DNA of 64,000 nucleotides from Hominimerdicola alba 8 (GCF_000178155.2 NZ_ADKM02000075.1:1-64000); one strand, 5' to 3'. Shown: positions 7,679 through 17,941, numbered from the stretch's first letter. Numbers and translations are program-made. Notes: generated by a model not told the origin, from the letters alone.

Positions 7679-10024
7679 TCACTTTTGAGTGTCCCTCTCA
7701 GCCTTGATTATCGATCTCTTGTTTTTCTTGCGTGCATACAGCAGAGCATCGGCATGGCTCAGCAGTTCACCGACTTCGACAGTGCCGCCGCATCTGAACG
7801 GATAAACGCCGACACTGGGGTGAACATAATATTCCTTTTCACTGCCGTCACGCATGTTGAATTTCTCGGTCATCTCTTCGATGTGCTTTCTTATCGCTGA
7901 CGCATCAGTGCCCTCTTCAGCCAGTGCGCATACCACAAATTCATCGCCGCCTATTCGTCCGATGACCTCATTGTTGGTGAATGCAGCAGAAAGTATCTTA
8001 GATATCCCCCTTAAGGCGAAATCTCCGTCCTCATGACCAAAACGGTCGTTTATCGTCTTAAGACTGTCAAGGTCAGCGAATATCATCACCGCAGCTTTGC
8101 CCTCATTCTCTTCGGCGCGTATCAGCTTTCTTACCTCTTCAAAAAATCCGCGTCTGTTGTAGCAGCAGGTCAGTTCATCCAGCTTTGACAGTTCGCCAAG
8201 CAGTTCATTGTTTTCGCGTATCTCGATAAGGCTTGCCTGCAGCTGTTTCTGTATCTTAGTCTGCTGCTTCATCAGCGAGATTATTTTCAGTGCTGCACAA
8301 AGCTGAACAGTTATCGATTGCAGAAAGCTGAAATATTCATGTTCAAGTTCACATATCAGCAGACCGTAATGCTCTTCATTGGTGAACAGCGGCATGCAGA
8401 CCATAGTGTATCGCCTGTCAGCAGGGAAGTACGGGTTCGAGAATATTTCTTTCGGCGAGATCATCTGCTTGTCAGCAGGCAACAGCTGAGGTCCGCACAT
8501 GTTGTGGTAGGCTTTCAGCATCATCTTTTCGGGAAATTTCCAGACATCGTGCTTTGTGTTGACTATCTGCGGCTCATACACATAAAGGTAGCTTGACTTT
8601 ACATGCAGCATAGTCAGTTTGTCTATCACCGAGCGATACGCTTCATCATCGTAGGCATCGAAGATCAGCATATCTTTAGTCATCGAATTTGTCTGCCATG
8701 TCATGAAATAGTTGTTGCTCAGCTTTTCGTGGCAGACCGAATCGTTCAGTTCTGATATCATCTTGTACAGCCTTACGAAAATACTGTTGAGCTGGAACTG
8801 TCCTGTCTGTGTGTCGATGCACCCCGCCAGTGACGAATGTATATATTCCATCACCGAATACAACGTTTCAAGGTCGGTATAGTCGAAGAAATGCACATCT
8901 ATTATCTGTTCCAGCATGTCAAATATCACATATGGGTCGTAGCCTTTTTCCTGTCGTATCATGTCTGCACAGCGGGCTATCTCGACTATCATTGCCGCGA
9001 AATCTCTGCGATAGTTCTGCGAACCGCTGCTCAGGCGGTACCTGTTGAATATCATCCTGCTTATCTCTTCGGCATGCCCCGCTATTTTCATCGGGTCAGC
9101 TTCAAGCCCTACTATGCCGAGTTTCGTATTGTTTGAGCAGCCGCAGGAGTTTCTCACTATCATCGAACTTGAAAGCGTGTCCCGTTGGATCTCACCATCA
9201 TTTATATAGTTGACAGCTTCTATCAGCGCGTTGTAGCCAAGTTCGGTGGAATCCATTGCAACTGTGGTCAGGTGCGGTGTCAGGTCGGTGGCTGCGGGGT
9301 CATCATCAAAGCCTGTGACAAGTATGTCCTTGCCGGGCTTGATGCCTCTCTGTTCCATAGCCTGATAACCGCCTATCGCCATCTGGTCGTTTGAGAAGAC
9401 TATGGCATCAAGGTCAGGGCATCTGTCAAGCAGTTCACCCACTTCTTCCACTACATATTTTGAAAAATTGCCGTAAGCCACTCGATTTTCGTCATACTCT
9501 ATACCATATTCGGAAATGACCTGCTTGTACACATCAAAACGCTCGATGGCATCATCGCTTGTCACCGGACCGCTCACGAAACCTATTTTGCGGCAGTTAT
9601 GTGTTTCTATCAGATGCTCTATCACCTGCCTGAGCCCTGTGCGGTTATCCACCGATATGCAGGGATATCCTTCTATCTGCGAGGTAAGTGTGATTATGGG
9701 CACATTGCCGAACTGTTTGAGGAACGCTTTTCTGCGATCCTTGTCCAGATGGCTTCCTATGGTGCCGATAAGCACCAGCAGCGCGTCAAATCCATCGTCT
9801 TTAGCAAGTTCAAAGAGAGTGTTGTACTGATATTCGTATTCAGTCCTTATTTTATCTGCATAGACAGCATCGATATAGCGTCCGGGCAAAATGACAAGAT
9901 CGATGTCGTGCTGTTTGGCTGCTATCATTGCGCCCTCGCATACAGCATCATCGAAGTCATCTTCCAGATGACTTACCAGCATGCCTATCCTTATCCTGTG
10001 TCTGTTGTTGGGACCATTGCTCAT
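7679..10024 (-). CDS. LacI-type sensor domain fused to GGDEF diguanylate cyclase
   Basis: This 781-residue protein combines an N-terminal LacI/GalR-type periplasmic-binding fold (about residues 10-290) with a middle region of about 300 residues, a coiled coil (about 580-610) and a C-terminal GGDEF domain. It has no signal peptide, membrane segment or DNA-binding helix-turn-helix, so a sugar or other small ligand is probably sensed in the cytoplasm. The active site GRIGGDEF is intact. The inhibitory I-site RxxD is replaced by TNNE, which suggests no feedback inhibition. It lies 17 bp downstream of an EAL protein, so synthesis and breakdown of cyclic di-GMP are encoded in one operon. Confidence 0.88.
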   Translation of the reverse strand: MSNGPNNRHRIRIGMLVSHLEDDFDDAVCEGAMIAAKQHDIDLVILPGRYIDAVYADKIRTEYEYQYNTLFELAKDDGFDALLVLIGTIGSHLDKDRRKAFLKQFGNVPIITLTSQIEGYPCISVDNRTGLRQVIEHLIETHNCRKIGFVSGPVTSDDAIERFDVYKQVISEYGIEYDENRVAYGNFSKYVVEEVGELLDRCPDLDAIVFSNDQMAIGGYQAMEQRGIKPGKDILVTGFDDDPAATDLTPHLTTVAMDSTELGYNALIEAVNYINDGEIQRDTLSSSMIVRNSCGCSNNTKLGIVGLEADPMKIAGHAEEISRMIFNRYRLSSGSQNYRRDFAAMIVEIARCADMIRQEKGYDPYVIFDMLEQIIDVHFFDYTDLETLYSVMEYIHSSLAGCIDTQTGQFQLNSIFVRLYKMISELNDSVCHEKLSNNYFMTWQTNSMTKDMLIFDAYDDEAYRSVIDKLTMLHVKSSYLYVYEPQIVNTKHDVWKFPEKMMLKAYHNMCGPQLLPADKQMISPKEIFSNPYFPADRRYTMVCMPLFTNEEHYGLLICELEHEYFSFLQSITVQLCAALKIISLMKQQTKIQKQLQASLIEIRENNELLGELSKLDELTCCYNRRGFFEEVRKLIRAEENEGKAAVMIFADLDSLKTINDRFGHEDGDFALRGISKILSAAFTNNEVIGRIGGDEFVVCALAEEGTDASAIRKHIEEMTEKFNMRDGSEKEYYVHPSVGVYPFRCGGTVEVGELLSHADALLYARKKNKRSIIKAERDTQK

Positions 10025-10041
10025 ATGTACTCACTCCGATC

Positions 10042-12672
10042 TCATTCGTTGATACGTATGCTTCTTGTGCCTCCGCTGAAATTCAGCTTGCCGTCACGGC
10101 AGCCGAGCGCGAAACCTTTGCCTGTCATGAAGTTTATGTCTATTTCCGAGTCGTCAATGTCAACAGTGCCCGCACCCTCGCAGTCACCGATGCCTGTTAT
10201 CACGCTGCCCTCACATGTGAGGTGTATAGAAGAGCGGCTGATACTGCAATCAGCCTGACTGCCGTTTGAGCCGATGTTGATTATTGATTTGCCCTTTATT
10301 TCAGTATTCAGCTCGCAGAACTTTATATCAATGATAGCCTTGCCGATTTCACGCGAACCCACAGCGCACATGCTATTGCCGCCTGCGTTTATTTCCAGCT
10401 TCACGTTCCTTATACTTATGTCAGTATCACCTTTGAAAGAACCCACTGCCACAAAGTTCGACGAAGCTGCCCACACTGACATGTAGCACTCGTTGATTGT
10501 TATTTTCGCCTTTTCGTACACGCTGCCCACGCCAATGCTGTAAGCACCCGAACAGCTTATCATAATATGTCCCGCCTTGAACGTTATGCCGTCGGGACTG
10601 TCACACCTGCCGCCGCCGATGCCTACGCAGTTGTCGCCGCAGGTGGTTATGTTCAGGTCATCGGTCATGTATGATGTTATTTTGCCGTAGGTCAGGTCAT
10701 ACTCGTTGCCGATGCCGTAGCAGCTGACACTCTCCGGCAGAATGGTCAGCTTGCCCGCACCTTCCAGGATAAGTTCTGTGTTGCCCGGTACAAGTATCCC
10801 GCCGCGCATCAGTTTGTTCTCACCGTGTACCGCCAGACGCAGTCTGCTGCCGTTGCCCAGCGATATCGCGGGTTTGTCAAGTTCTGCTTCTATGCTGACA
10901 TTGCGTATGGTCAGCTTGCAGTCGGTGTCCTCACGTATAGTGATGGGCATTATAACTGATGGCATCTCAGCGCCGCCCTTTATCTCCACATCACTGCCGC
11001 TGATGTATATTCCCGTATATTTTTCGCGAACCAGCGCAGCAAGGTCTATCACCAGATGTTCTTCGCCGTCTGCATGGAATATCTTGTCAGCGCTGCCCTG
11101 AACATCAAGATGATACCTGATTATCTCGCTGCGTATCTTCTCACTTATCTCATTTATGAAGAACGGCTTTGGTCTTGATATGTAAAAGCCCTGAAACAGG
11201 TCAGCGTGCATCGCTGAAAGCACCTGCATCTCTTCCGCAGTTTCCACACCCTCAGCCAGCACCATGAAGCCGTTCGAGTGCATCATGTCTATCAGCTGTG
11301 AAACTATGCTCCTCAGCTTCATATTAGTGTCTATCCCCGATATCAGCGAGTGATCGAGTTTGATATAGCGCGGGTCGTACCTTATAAGCCTTGAAGTGTT
11401 TGAGTAACCTGTACCGTAGTCGTCTATCGCCATCTCGACCTTGTGTGTCCTCAGTCTGTTTATGAGAAAATCCAGATTTTCGTCAGAAGTATCAGTCTGC
11501 TCTGTCAGTTCGATGACTACTTTTTCCATAAGTTCACCGTAAACGCTCAGCAGCCTTGTCCAGTCATCTTCAGAAAGAAAGCTGGAGGGTATGGCGTTTA
11601 TGAACAGCTTGCGCTTTTTGAAAAAGTTCTGGTTGCGGCTCAGCTGGAAAAGCACGTTGAACATTGTGGCATGTTCGATATCGTACAGCCTGTCGTACTT
11701 AGCTGCCATGTCGATTATCTGCAAAGGACTCAGCCCGTACTTGCGGTCGGTGCGCATAAGGGCTTCATATGCGTATATGCTGCCGTCAATGGCGCTGACG
11801 ATAGGCTGAAAATGGTACATAAACGAATTTTCTTCCAGCACATGGAAAAAATTCTGCACCTTGCGGTAGTCGTTCTTTTGCAGTTCGTATATGGCACTTG
11901 AAAAACTGCTTATTGTGCCAACGCCCGCACTGACAGCTTCATACAGCGCGAACGAAGCATAGTGGAACTCTTTTACAGCCGCCTGTTCGCGTCCGTCAAA
12001 TGACACATAGCCGCCTGTAAATGTCAGCGAATGGTTTTTGCTTATCACCACACCGAATTCATCAGTGATGACACAGTCCCGCACTGCCTGCTGTAACCTG
12101 TCAGCAAACTCCTGCGGCTCTTTAACGCCGTTTTTCACGAACACCCAGTATTTCAGACCTGAATGATACGCCAGCACTGCGCCTTCGGGACAGGCTTTGT
12201 CGATGGCTTCGAGCGCACTTTTTATAAATGCGCGTTCATCTCTGCCGCTGTCGGCACGTTCAATCAGCATGAGCATCAGGAACGCATCACTGCCCGCATC
12301 ACTCATTTTCTCCACCAGCCTGTTCTGGCTTATCAGCGGGAAGACTTCTTCCATATCACGCGGCACCGAAGTTTCATGCTTTATAACGAAACCTGCGGTG
12401 CAGTTATTCTCTTCATCACGCGGCAGCATCACGACTTTTGCAGGCGATGCCGAATCATCGGGCGCAGATGCGCATTCAAGCACATTCATCAGCCCATCAT
12501 AGCCAAGTCCCGAATTGTCCATACCCAGCAGAAGCAGTGCATTGTCATCGATATAATATTCATGACTGTCATGCCACAGCACAAAAGCACCCACGCAGTC
12601 TGATGACCGCATAAGTTCTCCCCAAAGTGTGCCAAATAATTTTTCGACAAGTTCCCGACCTTTTTCGTTCAT
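10042..12672 (-). CDS. Degenerate GGDEF-EAL cyclic-di-GMP phosphodiesterase with beta-helix-like C-terminus
   Basis: 876 residues; the start at 12672 follows AGAGGG. The N-terminal part contains a GGDEF fold whose active-site motif has decayed to YHSGLKYW. A central EAL domain (about residues 280-530) keeps the key motifs YEALMR, IELTEQ, DDYGTGYS, YIKLD, AEGVET and QGFYIS, so hydrolysis of cyclic di-GMP is likely. The last 300 residues are a run of short repeats rich in Gly, Ile and Asn (for example GDNCVGIGGGRC, GAYSIGVGSV, SMCAVGSRE) that read like a parallel beta-helix. I know of no common EAL/beta-helix fusion. No signal peptide is visible. First gene of a two-gene operon with the LacI-GGDEF protein. 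Confidence 0.85.
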   Translation of the reverse strand: MNEKGRELVEKLFGTLWGELMRSSDCVGAFVLWHDSHEYYIDDNALLLLGMDNSGLGYDGLMNVLECASAPDDSASPAKVVMLPRDEENNCTAGFVIKHETSVPRDMEEVFPLISQNRLVEKMSDAGSDAFLMLMLIERADSGRDERAFIKSALEAIDKACPEGAVLAYHSGLKYWVFVKNGVKEPQEFADRLQQAVRDCVITDEFGVVISKNHSLTFTGGYVSFDGREQAAVKEFHYASFALYEAVSAGVGTISSFSSAIYELQKNDYRKVQNFFHVLEENSFMYHFQPIVSAIDGSIYAYEALMRTDRKYGLSPLQIIDMAAKYDRLYDIEHATMFNVLFQLSRNQNFFKKRKLFINAIPSSFLSEDDWTRLLSVYGELMEKVVIELTEQTDTSDENLDFLINRLRTHKVEMAIDDYGTGYSNTSRLIRYDPRYIKLDHSLISGIDTNMKLRSIVSQLIDMMHSNGFMVLAEGVETAEEMQVLSAMHADLFQGFYISRPKPFFINEISEKIRSEIIRYHLDVQGSADKIFHADGEEHLVIDLAALVREKYTGIYISGSDVEIKGGAEMPSVIMPITIREDTDCKLTIRNVSIEAELDKPAISLGNGSRLRLAVHGENKLMRGGILVPGNTELILEGAGKLTILPESVSCYGIGNEYDLTYGKITSYMTDDLNITTCGDNCVGIGGGRCDSPDGITFKAGHIMISCSGAYSIGVGSVYEKAKITINECYMSVWAASSNFVAVGSFKGDTDISIRNVKLEINAGGNSMCAVGSREIGKAIIDIKFCELNTEIKGKSIINIGSNGSQADCSISRSSIHLTCEGSVITGIGDCEGAGTVDIDDSEIDINFMTGKGFALGCRDGKLNFSGGTRSIRINE

Positions 12673-12815
12673 AATAATCCCTCTTTGCCATATATCGGCA
12701 TAATAAACATCTATAACACCATTATATATTATAACAAATCTGCGCTTAACTGTCAACTGTTTTCGGTCAATATTTACAAGTTTTAGCTTGTGCTGACACA
12801 TTTTCAAAACAAAAA

Positions 12816-12838
12816 GCCGCAGTCGGAATGACTGCGGC
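12816..12838 (-). terminator. Terminator of the minus-strand gene at 12844
   Basis: GCCGCAGTC (12816-12824) and GACTGCGGC (12830-12838), followed on the minus strand by TTTTTG. Confidence 0.85.
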
Positions 12839-12843
12839 ACAGT

Positions 12844-13590
12844 TTATGATATTTTAGCAAAGATTTCCTTGTAGTAGGGGAGCAACTCTTCATCTATAAT
12901 CAATGTATCGTTAACTGAATATATTTTTCCGTTTTCAAGGTCAAAATTATAGGTGCGGTTATTGACTTTAAGCACATAAAGACCTTTCTGCGGCACTTCT
13001 TCTACATCGCTGTTTTGTCCGTAGTATGGTATAGCGATATCATTGACCTGTTCTTCGGTAAGGAATATCGTATTTCCGTCAGCGGTCTGTAATTCGTCGC
13101 CTTCATGTGCCCATATACATAAGCCTTTGTATTTTCTATATAAGCCTTTGTGTTTTCTTAACTCGTAGGTGACATCAAGGTCTTCGTTAACAGTTATCTT
13201 GTATATCGAACAATCACGGATATTCATTCCGCCGGTGTGATGTACGACCACAGCAAAGGAAGTACCTGCCGATACAGCTTTCAGCTTATATTTATTCTTC
13301 ATGCTTGTCCCTGTGAGTATACCTTTTGTGACCTCTTCAACATCTTCAAGCACCACAGCGTCATCGCCATAAATATTACAGCTGAAATGTGACCCCATTG
13401 AAGCCGAACCCAGCGGGGTGACAAGTTCGATACCGTCTTTTGTGACCTTAGTCTTTGTATTATCGAATATTGCTCCTCTGACTGCCATTGAAATAATAAA
13501 CACAGTGACTAACAGTAAAACAAATCCTAAAGGTATAAAAATAAAAATAAGTGCAAGCAGTTTGAAAATATTCATTTTTTTCTTAGCCAT
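12844..13590 (-). CDS. Membrane-anchored protein of unknown function
   Basis: A 248-residue protein with a basic N-terminus (MAKKKMNIFK), one membrane segment (about residues 12-35) and an outer domain of about 200 residues rich in beta strands. The start at 13590 is preferred because GGGAGGC lies 6 nt upstream; the in-frame ATG 15 nt earlier overlaps that site. No catalytic motif was recognised. It is flanked by terminators and so is expressed alone. The extracellular domain has the look of a ligand-binding or envelope-associated domain, but no function can be assigned. Confidence 0.65.
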   Translation of the reverse strand: MAKKKMNIFKLLALIFIFIPLGFVLLLVTVFIISMAVRGAIFDNTKTKVTKDGIELVTPLGSASMGSHFSCNIYGDDAVVLEDVEEVTKGILTGTSMKNKYKLKAVSAGTSFAVVVHHTGGMNIRDCSIYKITVNEDLDVTYELRKHKGLYRKYKGLCIWAHEGDELQTADGNTIFLTEEQVNDIAIPYYGQNSDVEEVPQKGLYVLKVNNRTYNFDLENGKIYSVNDTLIIDEELLPYYKEIFAKIS

Positions 13591-13731
13591 GCTATCGCCT
13601 CCCATGTATCATATACGTTTTGGTAGAGCAATTTTTATGGCGTAAAACTGCATAAATATTAGTTCGGAAATTTGTATATTATTCCCGCTTAGATAAAATG
13701 TGTCACGCTCTCATAAGCAGGTCAAACAAAA

Positions 13732-13769
13732 AAGCCACAGTCCGCGAGAATTCGTGGAAACTGTGACTT
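13732..13769 (-). terminator. Terminator of the MATE transporter gene
   Basis: AAGCCACAGT (13732-13741) pairs, with one mismatch, with ACTGTGACTT (13760-13769). On the minus strand a run of six T follows. Confidence 0.7.
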
Positions 13770-13786
13770 ATTTCAATTTATCAGAT

Positions 13787-15166
13787 TTACTGCGCCGCCG
13801 CAGGAACAGGTTTTGCACTCAGTCGACGCTCAGCTTTGCGTATCATGAAACCGTACAGTATGCTAAGCAGAAGTGCCGCCGCCGCCCATGCTATGGGGGA
13901 AGCGAATACCGCCGCGTTGAAACCGTATCTGGATATAAAACCGAACGCTACCACACAACGCGCAACGAGTTCCATACAGCCCGCAAGCATCGTCACTGCC
14001 GAGAAGCCCAGCCCCTGCAGAAGACTTCTGAACAAAAACAGCACGCCAAGCACAGGGTAGAACAAACATGTCACTCTCAGGAAATGGCGCATGTTCTCAA
14101 GGATCAGCAGGTAGTCTTCCGAGTCTTTCTTTATGAATATCTGCGCCAGCACATCACCGAAGAAGAATACGAACACGCCTATCAGCACAGCGTAGATGAC
14201 CTCAGCCGCCAGCACCTCACGCGCACCCTTGTGTATGCGGTCAAATCTGCCCGCACCGAGATTCTGCCCGCCGAATGTGGCTATCGTAACACCGAGAGTA
14301 TCCATCGGCTGTGCGATGAAGTTCTGTATCTTCTGACCCGCCGCCATCGCCGCAACGCTGTTCGCGCCCAGCTTGTTGACGGCAGTCTGCAATATTATCG
14401 AACCGACCGCAGTTATCGAGAACTGGAAAGCCATCGGCATGCCAATTGTGAAGATGTTCACCATCAGTCTGCCATCTATCTTCTTTTCATCTGCTTCCAT
14501 CGAGATGACCGCAACGTTGCGTATCATGTGCCTTAAGCATAGCAGTCCTGCTATCAGCTGAGATGCGACGGTCGCTATCGCCGCACCTGCGACACCCAGT
14601 TTGAAGCCGACTATCAGCGCGATATCGAGAATAACGTTCAGCACCGATGATATCAGCAGATACCGCAGGGGAGTCTTGCTGTCGCCCAGTGCCCTCAGCA
14701 CGCTGCACAGCAGATTATAGAAGATGGTAACGGGTATCCCCAGAAATATCACGAACAGGTAGTTGTAAGCGTGACTGAAAAGTTCATCGGGAGTGCTCAT
14801 TATTTTCAGCAGGTCGCCTGCCAGCACAGTAGTCACTGATGTCAGCACCAGCGCTATGATGCCTGCCAGTATCACCGCGTTGTATAATGTCTTTCGCATG
14901 CCCTTGTAGTCCTCAGCACCGAAGCGCTGTGCTATAGGTATCGAGAAACCGCTGCACATGCCCACAGCTGTTCCTATAACAAGAAACATCACCGAGCCGA
15001 CCAGTCCGACGGCTGAAAACGCTTCAACGCCCACATACTGTCCGACTATTATCGAATCGACCATATTGTAAAGCTGCTGGAACAGACTTCCCGCAGTCAT
15101 GGGCAGGCAGAAAGTCAGGATGTTTTTTAATGTGCTGCCCTTTGTCATATCTGTTGTCATATTCAT
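13787..15166 (-). CDS. MATE family multidrug/Na+ antiporter
   Basis: A 459-residue, twelve-segment membrane protein. It opens with LKNILTFCLPMTAGSLFQQLYNMVDSI, cut here for length, which is typical of bacterial NorM/DinF-type MATE exporters. Two homologous six-helix halves are visible; the second begins near IFTIGMPMAFQFSI and carries the QNLGAG-type motif. Such proteins export cationic drugs or metabolites in exchange for Na+ or H+. Substrate unknown. It has its own terminator and a TATAAT-like element upstream on the minus strand near 15190. Confidence 0.9.
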   Translation of the reverse strand: MNMTTDMTKGSTLKNILTFCLPMTAGSLFQQLYNMVDSIIVGQYVGVEAFSAVGLVGSVMFLVIGTAVGMCSGFSIPIAQRFGAEDYKGMRKTLYNAVILAGIIALVLTSVTTVLAGDLLKIMSTPDELFSHAYNYLFVIFLGIPVTIFYNLLCSVLRALGDSKTPLRYLLISSVLNVILDIALIVGFKLGVAGAAIATVASQLIAGLLCLRHMIRNVAVISMEADEKKIDGRLMVNIFTIGMPMAFQFSITAVGSIILQTAVNKLGANSVAAMAAGQKIQNFIAQPMDTLGVTIATFGGQNLGAGRFDRIHKGAREVLAAEVIYAVLIGVFVFFFGDVLAQIFIKKDSEDYLLILENMRHFLRVTCLFYPVLGVLFLFRSLLQGLGFSAVTMLAGCMELVARCVVAFGFISRYGFNAAVFASPIAWAAAALLLSILYGFMIRKAERRLSAKPVPAAAQ

Positions 15167-15445
15167 CGCCTCCGTTTTAGCATTTCATATTATAGCAGAA
15201 AGCCCAAACGAATGCAACAGAAAATACGAAAAAACATTTACAAACATTTCGCTGCATTTAGCTGCCAATGTATGCGTTTTTGCGGTAACAACACATAGTC
15301 TGCAACGAAAATTCATATTTTTTTCGTAAATTATCGAAAACGTAAATATGATATTGTGATATGCTAATCATCTTCTGAGTGCTTTTGTGCCTAAAACCTT
15401 TGCATTGCATAATAGTTTAGGTAAAAACGATGCTGTGAAAAGTAA
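15167..15445. other. Intergenic region between MATE gene and downstream terminator
   Basis: About 280 bp with no credible gene. It includes the minus-strand promoter of the MATE gene (TATAAT complement near 15189-15194) and an AT-rich tract with a weak dyad, CCTAAAAC/GTTTAGG, around 15392-15421. Nothing else was recognised. Confidence 0.45.
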
Positions 15446-15473
15446 AAGGCTGCCGACCTGAGCCGACAGCCTT
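15446..15473 (-). terminator. Terminator of the J-domain-like gene
   Basis: AAGGCTG and CAGCCTT flank a further paired core (CCGAcctgagCCGA region). On the minus strand the stem is followed by TTTTAC. Confidence 0.75.
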
Positions 15474-15485
15474 ATGAAAGTTATA

Positions 15486-17576
15486 TTACAGCCAGAATAC
15501 CAATATGCCTACCAGCAGACCTACCAGCGCTATGAAACCGAATACCTTGAACATGGATACCGAAAATTTCTTATCAGACTCCTTGCGCTTAACATATTCT
15601 TTAATAGCATCTTCATGATACTCACGCTTAAGGGTACTGCCGACAGTCGGGTTGAGCATGTCGCTGATGTTGATATTTTTGTACTTAGCCTTGATAGCAT
15701 CAGCAGCATGGGCTTCATCAAATCTCTTGTAGCCGTAAGCCGAGTCGAGATTTGAACTGTCAGCCTTTTTAAGGTCGATGTCGTCCATAGTAACATCGGG
15801 ACCTTTTTTCTCACTGGTACCGCCGCCGTTGAGGAATACGTGGGTAGTGTCAACGTCCTTCATCATCTTGCTGGAACGGTTTGAACGCAGCAGTTTGATA
15901 AGTGCATCGGTGTACAGCTCGTCCTCGATCTCCTGCTCTTCAAGCAGCTGATCTGTGGTGGTTTCTGTCATCGAGTCAACCTCATTTATAAGGTGTGTCA
16001 GTGAGCGGTTGCTTACCTCGCGCTCTTCTTCAATGACCTCTTCCTCAACTGCACGCCTTGAACCTGTCGGTGCAGTGAACTGCATCTCGACACGCTCTTC
16101 GGCTATGTCATCACCTGTGCCGTCAAGACCTGTCAGGTTGACCTGCTTGCGCTTTGTGCCTGTAGCAACACTGCCCTCGTCGATCATAGCCTTTACGCCG
16201 CTGCCCGAAGCTGCGAACGGGTCAATAGCTTCCAGTGTCCGCTCACCGACGTTTGCGGTGGGAAGGTCGTTATTATCAGGCACGTGATATGATACGGGAC
16301 CCATTTTTTCTTTGGGTTTGCTGTATTCATCGGGCTTGGCATTTATAGTGAACTTATCCATCAGACCTTCGTCAGAAGGTATATCGAATACGCCCGGAGT
16401 ACCTGTTTTGGCAGCAGGCTGAGGCTTTACAGTGTTTACAACAGGTCTTCTTCTCGGCTGAAGACCATCTATAGCTTCAACATGCTTTACAGGCATCTCA
16501 ACTTCTTCTTCAATCAGCGATACCTTGTTGCCGGAAGAAGATGAAGAACTGCTATGCGAGCCGCCTTTATTTGCTGAAGAAGCTGCTGCCTGAGCTGCAA
16601 GAGCATCATCGATAAGGCTGACTCTGTTCTCGCCTTTTGGCTTGTGTGTCTGTACGGGAACTGACAGATCCATAATATCTTGCGGTGTCTGATGAACAGG
16701 TGTCTGCTGAACGGGCTGAGGTATCTGCTGCTGCGCAGCAGGTCTTGCAGCGGGTCTTACAGTAGGCTTGGGTGCTTCCTCGCTTATGATGGCATCAGCA
16801 CTGATAGCAGATGCAGAAGCCACAAATGTGTGCTGCTCTTCGGTCTTTGCAGCTGTAGCACCTGCGATCTCTCTCGAAGCGATCCTCAGCTTTGAGCCTG
16901 TGCCGTTCGCCTGACCGACACTCGGCATATTGTAAGCCTTGTTGACATCTATCTTTGCAGCCTGAAGTATCTGTGTGGCGGAGGTACATCTCATTGAACC
17001 TCTTACCATCTCTTTCAGCGGCAGAAGGATTATATCTTTAAAAGTAGTATGCAGTTCAGCAAGCAGCTGGTCGCCGTTTGAAGCCATTACCGAAGCCGGA
17101 AAACGGTTGTCGAACAGCCTTTTCCACTCGCTCTGCGGTGAACCTATCAGCTTGTCTATGTACTTTGCCAGCAGTACCCAGAGATGGGGCTGCTCAAAAC
17201 TGCGGTCATTGGTTATCAGCCACATGTAGCATCTGAGAAATGCGTCGTAGCAGGTGACATTCTGCAGGTTCAGCTGAACATCGTTCTCGTTGAGCGACTG
17301 TGAGAAAACGCCGTCTGAAAAAGCAAAGCAGCGATAGCCGTTGCTGGCGAGCTTTGCATAAGCCGTCCTCAGTGTGAGGTCATCTCTCTTGAATGGCGGC
17401 AGGGCGTTCTGAAAATCAAAATCAGTTGTATAACCCTCTGCGCCGCCCATAGAAAGCAGCTTTTTGTAGGTGGCTGTCAGCTCATCATCTTCTGCGGTAA
17501 CAGGTAGACCAAGTATCCTGAAAGGATTGCAGGCGAACAGCTCATTAGCGGTAACTCCAAGTTTCTGGTTTGCCAT
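15486..17576 (-). CDS. Large tail-anchored protein with J-domain-like N-terminus, unknown function
   Basis: A 696-residue protein. Residues 10-90 resemble a J-domain fold (FACNPFRILGLPVTAEDDELTATYKKL) but have no HPD motif, so ordinary DnaK stimulation is unlikely. A helical region follows to about 230, then 300 residues of low complexity rich in Pro, Gln, Ser and acidic stretches, including a SHSSSSSSSG run. A single C-terminal membrane segment (about 675-694) leaves almost no tail, so the protein should be tail-anchored with its bulk in the cytoplasm. The start follows GGGGGAG. It is divergent from two other unknown genes, which may share its pathway. I do not recognise a named family. Confidence 0.65.
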   Translation of the reverse strand: MANQKLGVTANELFACNPFRILGLPVTAEDDELTATYKKLLSMGGAEGYTTDFDFQNALPPFKRDDLTLRTAYAKLASNGYRCFAFSDGVFSQSLNENDVQLNLQNVTCYDAFLRCYMWLITNDRSFEQPHLWVLLAKYIDKLIGSPQSEWKRLFDNRFPASVMASNGDQLLAELHTTFKDIILLPLKEMVRGSMRCTSATQILQAAKIDVNKAYNMPSVGQANGTGSKLRIASREIAGATAAKTEEQHTFVASASAISADAIISEEAPKPTVRPAARPAAQQQIPQPVQQTPVHQTPQDIMDLSVPVQTHKPKGENRVSLIDDALAAQAAASSANKGGSHSSSSSSSGNKVSLIEEEVEMPVKHVEAIDGLQPRRRPVVNTVKPQPAAKTGTPGVFDIPSDEGLMDKFTINAKPDEYSKPKEKMGPVSYHVPDNNDLPTANVGERTLEAIDPFAASGSGVKAMIDEGSVATGTKRKQVNLTGLDGTGDDIAEERVEMQFTAPTGSRRAVEEEVIEEEREVSNRSLTHLINEVDSMTETTTDQLLEEQEIEDELYTDALIKLLRSNRSSKMMKDVDTTHVFLNGGGTSEKKGPDVTMDDIDLKKADSSNLDSAYGYKRFDEAHAADAIKAKYKNINISDMLNPTVGSTLKREYHEDAIKEYVKRKESDKKFSVSMFKVFGFIALVGLLVGILVFWL

Positions 17577-17812
17577 AATAACTCCCCCTTATGGTAAATT
17601 GTAAAAAATATCTTGATAAAAATTTAAACGGTTAAAATATTATACATTTTTCCCGCATACCAATAGTCAAATACTTTACCAAAACAATTATATCAAATAT
17701 TTGCGCATTATATATCGATAATTATAAAACGTTTTGTGAACTCACTGTTAATATAGGTGAATTTAACTAAAAACTTCACCGAAATTTATCTCAATTCCCC
17801 TACAAAAAGTAT

Positions 17813-17841
17813 TTGCATTTTTGTGCAAAATATTGTATAAT
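17813..17841 (+). promoter_or_regulatory. Promoter of the plus-strand unknown genes at 17.9 kb
   Basis: TTGCAT (17813-17818), 17-bp spacer, TATAAT (17836-17841). The 365-bp divergent region 17577-17941 otherwise contains only AT-rich DNA. Confidence 0.65.
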
Positions 17842-17941
17842 TAGAACGTATAGATGATTTGTGCATTTTTGGATATCTGCGCCGTCTGTCTGAGGGCAGA
17901 TGACAATTATCTGTTATTCTTACTTTTAGGGGGAAAATATA

